Positions 20,082 through 21,272 of a stretch of DNA of 21,272 nt are shown in pieces. The notes under the pieces are model-generated. The model was given only the letters and a program-made list of their open reading frames with translations, was not told the origin of the DNA and searched no databases. Within the stretch, counting starts at the first letter, position 1. The number at the start of each line of letters is the position of its first letter. Made by a program: the position numbers and the translations under genes. Origin of the DNA: Candidatus Omnitrophota bacterium (GTDB lineage: Bacteria > Omnitrophota > Gorgyraeia > 2-01-FULL-45-10); contig JAUYDB010000254.1 in the NCBI GenBank assembly GCA_030691985.1, positions 1-21,272 of the forward strand. The letters are read 5' to 3'.

Positions 20082-21146
20082 ATGGGGAATACCGGCATGA
20101 ATAAAAAAGCGATCGTTTTATTGTCGGGCGGGCTTGACAGTATCCTCGCGGTCAGGATCATGCAGGAGCAGGGCATAGAGGTCGAGGCCATAAACTTTTT
20201 GACCGTGTTTTGCACCTGCACGCATAAAGGCTGCCAGCACGCCGCGACCAAAGCGGCCCAGGACCTCAAAATCCCTCTCAAAGTTTTTAATATCACCGAG
20301 GAGTATCTGGAAATAATAAAAAATCCGAAACACGGCTACGGCTCTAACATGAATCCCTGCATAGACTGCAGGATATTCTTTTTTAAAAAGGCCGGGGAAT
20401 ACCTGAAAGAGCGCGGAGCGTCATTTATAGTAACCGGCGAAGTGCTTGGGGAGCGTCCCATGTCGCAGAGAAGGGACGCCATACTTTTGATCGAAAAAGA
20501 AGCCGGCTTAAAGGGCTTGATCGTCAGGCCGCTATCCGCGAAGTTGTTCAATCCGACGATCCCGGAGCAGGAAGGCATACTGGACCGGGACAAAATGCTC
20601 GACATCTCTGGGAGGTCGCGCAAGCCTCAGATCGCGCTCGCCAGGCAATTCGGATTAAGCGACTACCCCTGTCCTGCCGGAGGATGCCTCTTGACAGATC
20701 CGGGCTTTGCCAGGAGAATAAAAGATCTGCTCGATCACAATTGCCTGGCGCTCGACGAGGTGAAGCTGCTCAAATTTGGCAGGCACTTCCGGCTCTCCGA
20801 AACCGCGAAGCTCGTAATAGGCCGAAGCGAAGAGGAGAACGATCTTCTCTGCTCGCTCGCCAGGCCCGAAGACATCGTTTTTAAACTTAAAAGTCATCAG
20901 GGCCCCTTCTCTATATTAAGGGGGAGATTCGACCCTTCGACTGCGTTCAGGGTCGATGGTGAGCAGGGTCGAACCATCGTTGCCGGCATGATCGAACGCG
21001 CAGCCTCGATCGTCGCCCATCACACCAAATTCCGGAGCGAAAATTTATTGGATGTATGTTATTGGAAAAGCGGCGATGACACCGATCGAATCACCGTATC
21101 AGTGAAACCCGCGTCGGCGGAAGAGATTGAAAGAGTCAGGATTTGA
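20082..21146 (+). CDS. PP-loop ATPase fused to an NFACT-R-like domain (ThiI/MnmA-like)
   Basis: 354 aa. The N-terminal PP-loop LLSGGLDSILAV (residues 13-24, SGGxDS) marks an adenylating ATPase of the tRNA-thiolation type. Several cysteines could carry sulfur or a metal: C44, C46 and C51; NPCIDC (C93, C96); and YPCPAGGC (C197, C202). From about 225 on, KLLKFGRHFRLSETAKLVIGRSEEENDLL then ARPEDIVFKLKSHQGPFSILRG resembles the NFACT-R (DUF814) RNA-binding fold. The combination points to a tRNA thiouridine synthase, but position and substrate are unproven. Four bases after rarA. ATG 20097 (MNKKAIVLLSGG) is an alternative start; 20082 has the better upstream GTGAGGGG. Confidence 0.8.
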   Translation: MGNTGMNKKAIVLLSGGLDSILAVRIMQEQGIEVEAINFLTVFCTCTHKGCQHAATKAAQDLKIPLKVFNITEEYLEIIKNPKHGYGSNMNPCIDCRIFFFKKAGEYLKERGASFIVTGEVLGERPMSQRRDAILLIEKEAGLKGLIVRPLSAKLFNPTIPEQEGILDRDKMLDISGRSRKPQIALARQFGLSDYPCPAGGCLLTDPGFARRIKDLLDHNCLALDEVKLLKFGRHFRLSETAKLVIGRSEEENDLLCSLARPEDIVFKLKSHQGPFSILRGRFDPSTAFRVDGEQGRTIVAGMIERAASIVAHHTKFRSENLLDVCYWKSGDDTDRITVSVKPASAEEIERVRI

Positions 21147-21150
21147 GTTG

Positions 21151-21214
21151 GGGAAATCGGGGGACACAATACCTATTTCCTTGCACAAAATCTCAAGGAA
21201 ATAGGTATTGTGTC
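21151..21214. repeat. intact palindrome, empty-site copy of 18258 element
   Basis: GACACAATACCTATTTCC plus TTG (21163-21183) pairs perfectly with 21194-21214 (21-bp arms) around the loop CACAAAATCT. The flank GGAAATCGGG matches 18258. CAAAATCT occurs once here, whereas it is doubled around the MITE at 18300. It may also serve as a terminator after the PP-loop gene. Confidence 0.88.
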
Positions 21215-21239
21215 TCATTGCTGTCCAAATTGGCGCAAT

Positions 21240-21272
21240 TTCCCCCTCACCTTAATCCTCTCCCCCTTCGGG
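21240..21272. repeat. start of a CCCTCACC...CTCTCCC-type repeat, cut by window end
   Basis: CCCCTCACCTTAATCCTCTC and CCCCTTCGGG resemble a dispersed palindromic repeat found in many bacterial phyla. Only the first arm is in the window. Confidence 0.45.

Overview
The window looks like a piece of a Candidatus Omnitrophota (OP3) genome. This rests on the style of the content, not on a database search: a giant multidomain protein with an 'NPDTLAP'-type mature start, BrnTA/HigBA/MazEF toxin-antitoxin pairs, a free-standing LAGLIDADG endonuclease, and gaps filled with word-repeat palindromes. The phylum call is an inference; gene-family calls are firmer.

Layout. (1) 1-455: a tRNA-Val(UAC) missing its first two bases at the window edge, then a structured non-coding stretch that ends in a 21-bp copy of the tRNA 3' end. 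(2) 455-1510: a higBA toxin-antitoxin operon with a textbook promoter/operator, the 3' stub of a SYLF-domain gene, and a decayed mobile-element end. (3) 1545-8865: one 2427-aa gene with a signal peptide, a PEP-synthase-like ATP-grasp plus phosphohistidine swivel domain, six tandem receiver domains, a histidine-kinase ATPase domain and an unrecognised C-terminal domain. (4) 8935-10965: brnTA, mazEF and a LAGLIDADG endonuclease that stops 7 bp before an intact tRNA-Leu(UAA). Regions 1-4 are mostly AT-rich and accessory. (5) 11302-17947: the translation operon thrS-infC-rpmI-rplT-pheS-pheT. infC starts at AUC behind a 12-nt perfect Shine-Dalgarno and is easily mis-called shorter. (6) 17956-18245: a promoter and a 6S RNA, not protein coding. 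(7) 18258-18695: a 32-bp-arm palindrome split by a 356-bp MITE with 8-bp target duplications and GTAA ends (IS66-like); an unsplit copy of the palindrome lies at 21151-21214. (8) 18770-21146: rarA, then a PP-loop/NFACT-R fusion protein.

How things fit together. The operon supplies ThrRS, IF3, L35, L20 and both PheRS subunits, and every gap in it holds an imperfect palindrome built from short repeated words. The same kind of sequence has entered the pheS and pheT reading frames in frame, like Rickettsia palindromic elements. The giant protein combines two possible phosphohistidine donors (PEPS-like His691 and a kinase module) with six receiver domains in graded states of decay. Three genes (giant ORF, brnT, rarA) have a -10 box so close to the ATG, and no Shine-Dalgarno, that leaderless mRNAs are likely.

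The strongest candidates for something new are the PEPS/6xREC/kinase protein and the in-frame and intergenic palindromes.
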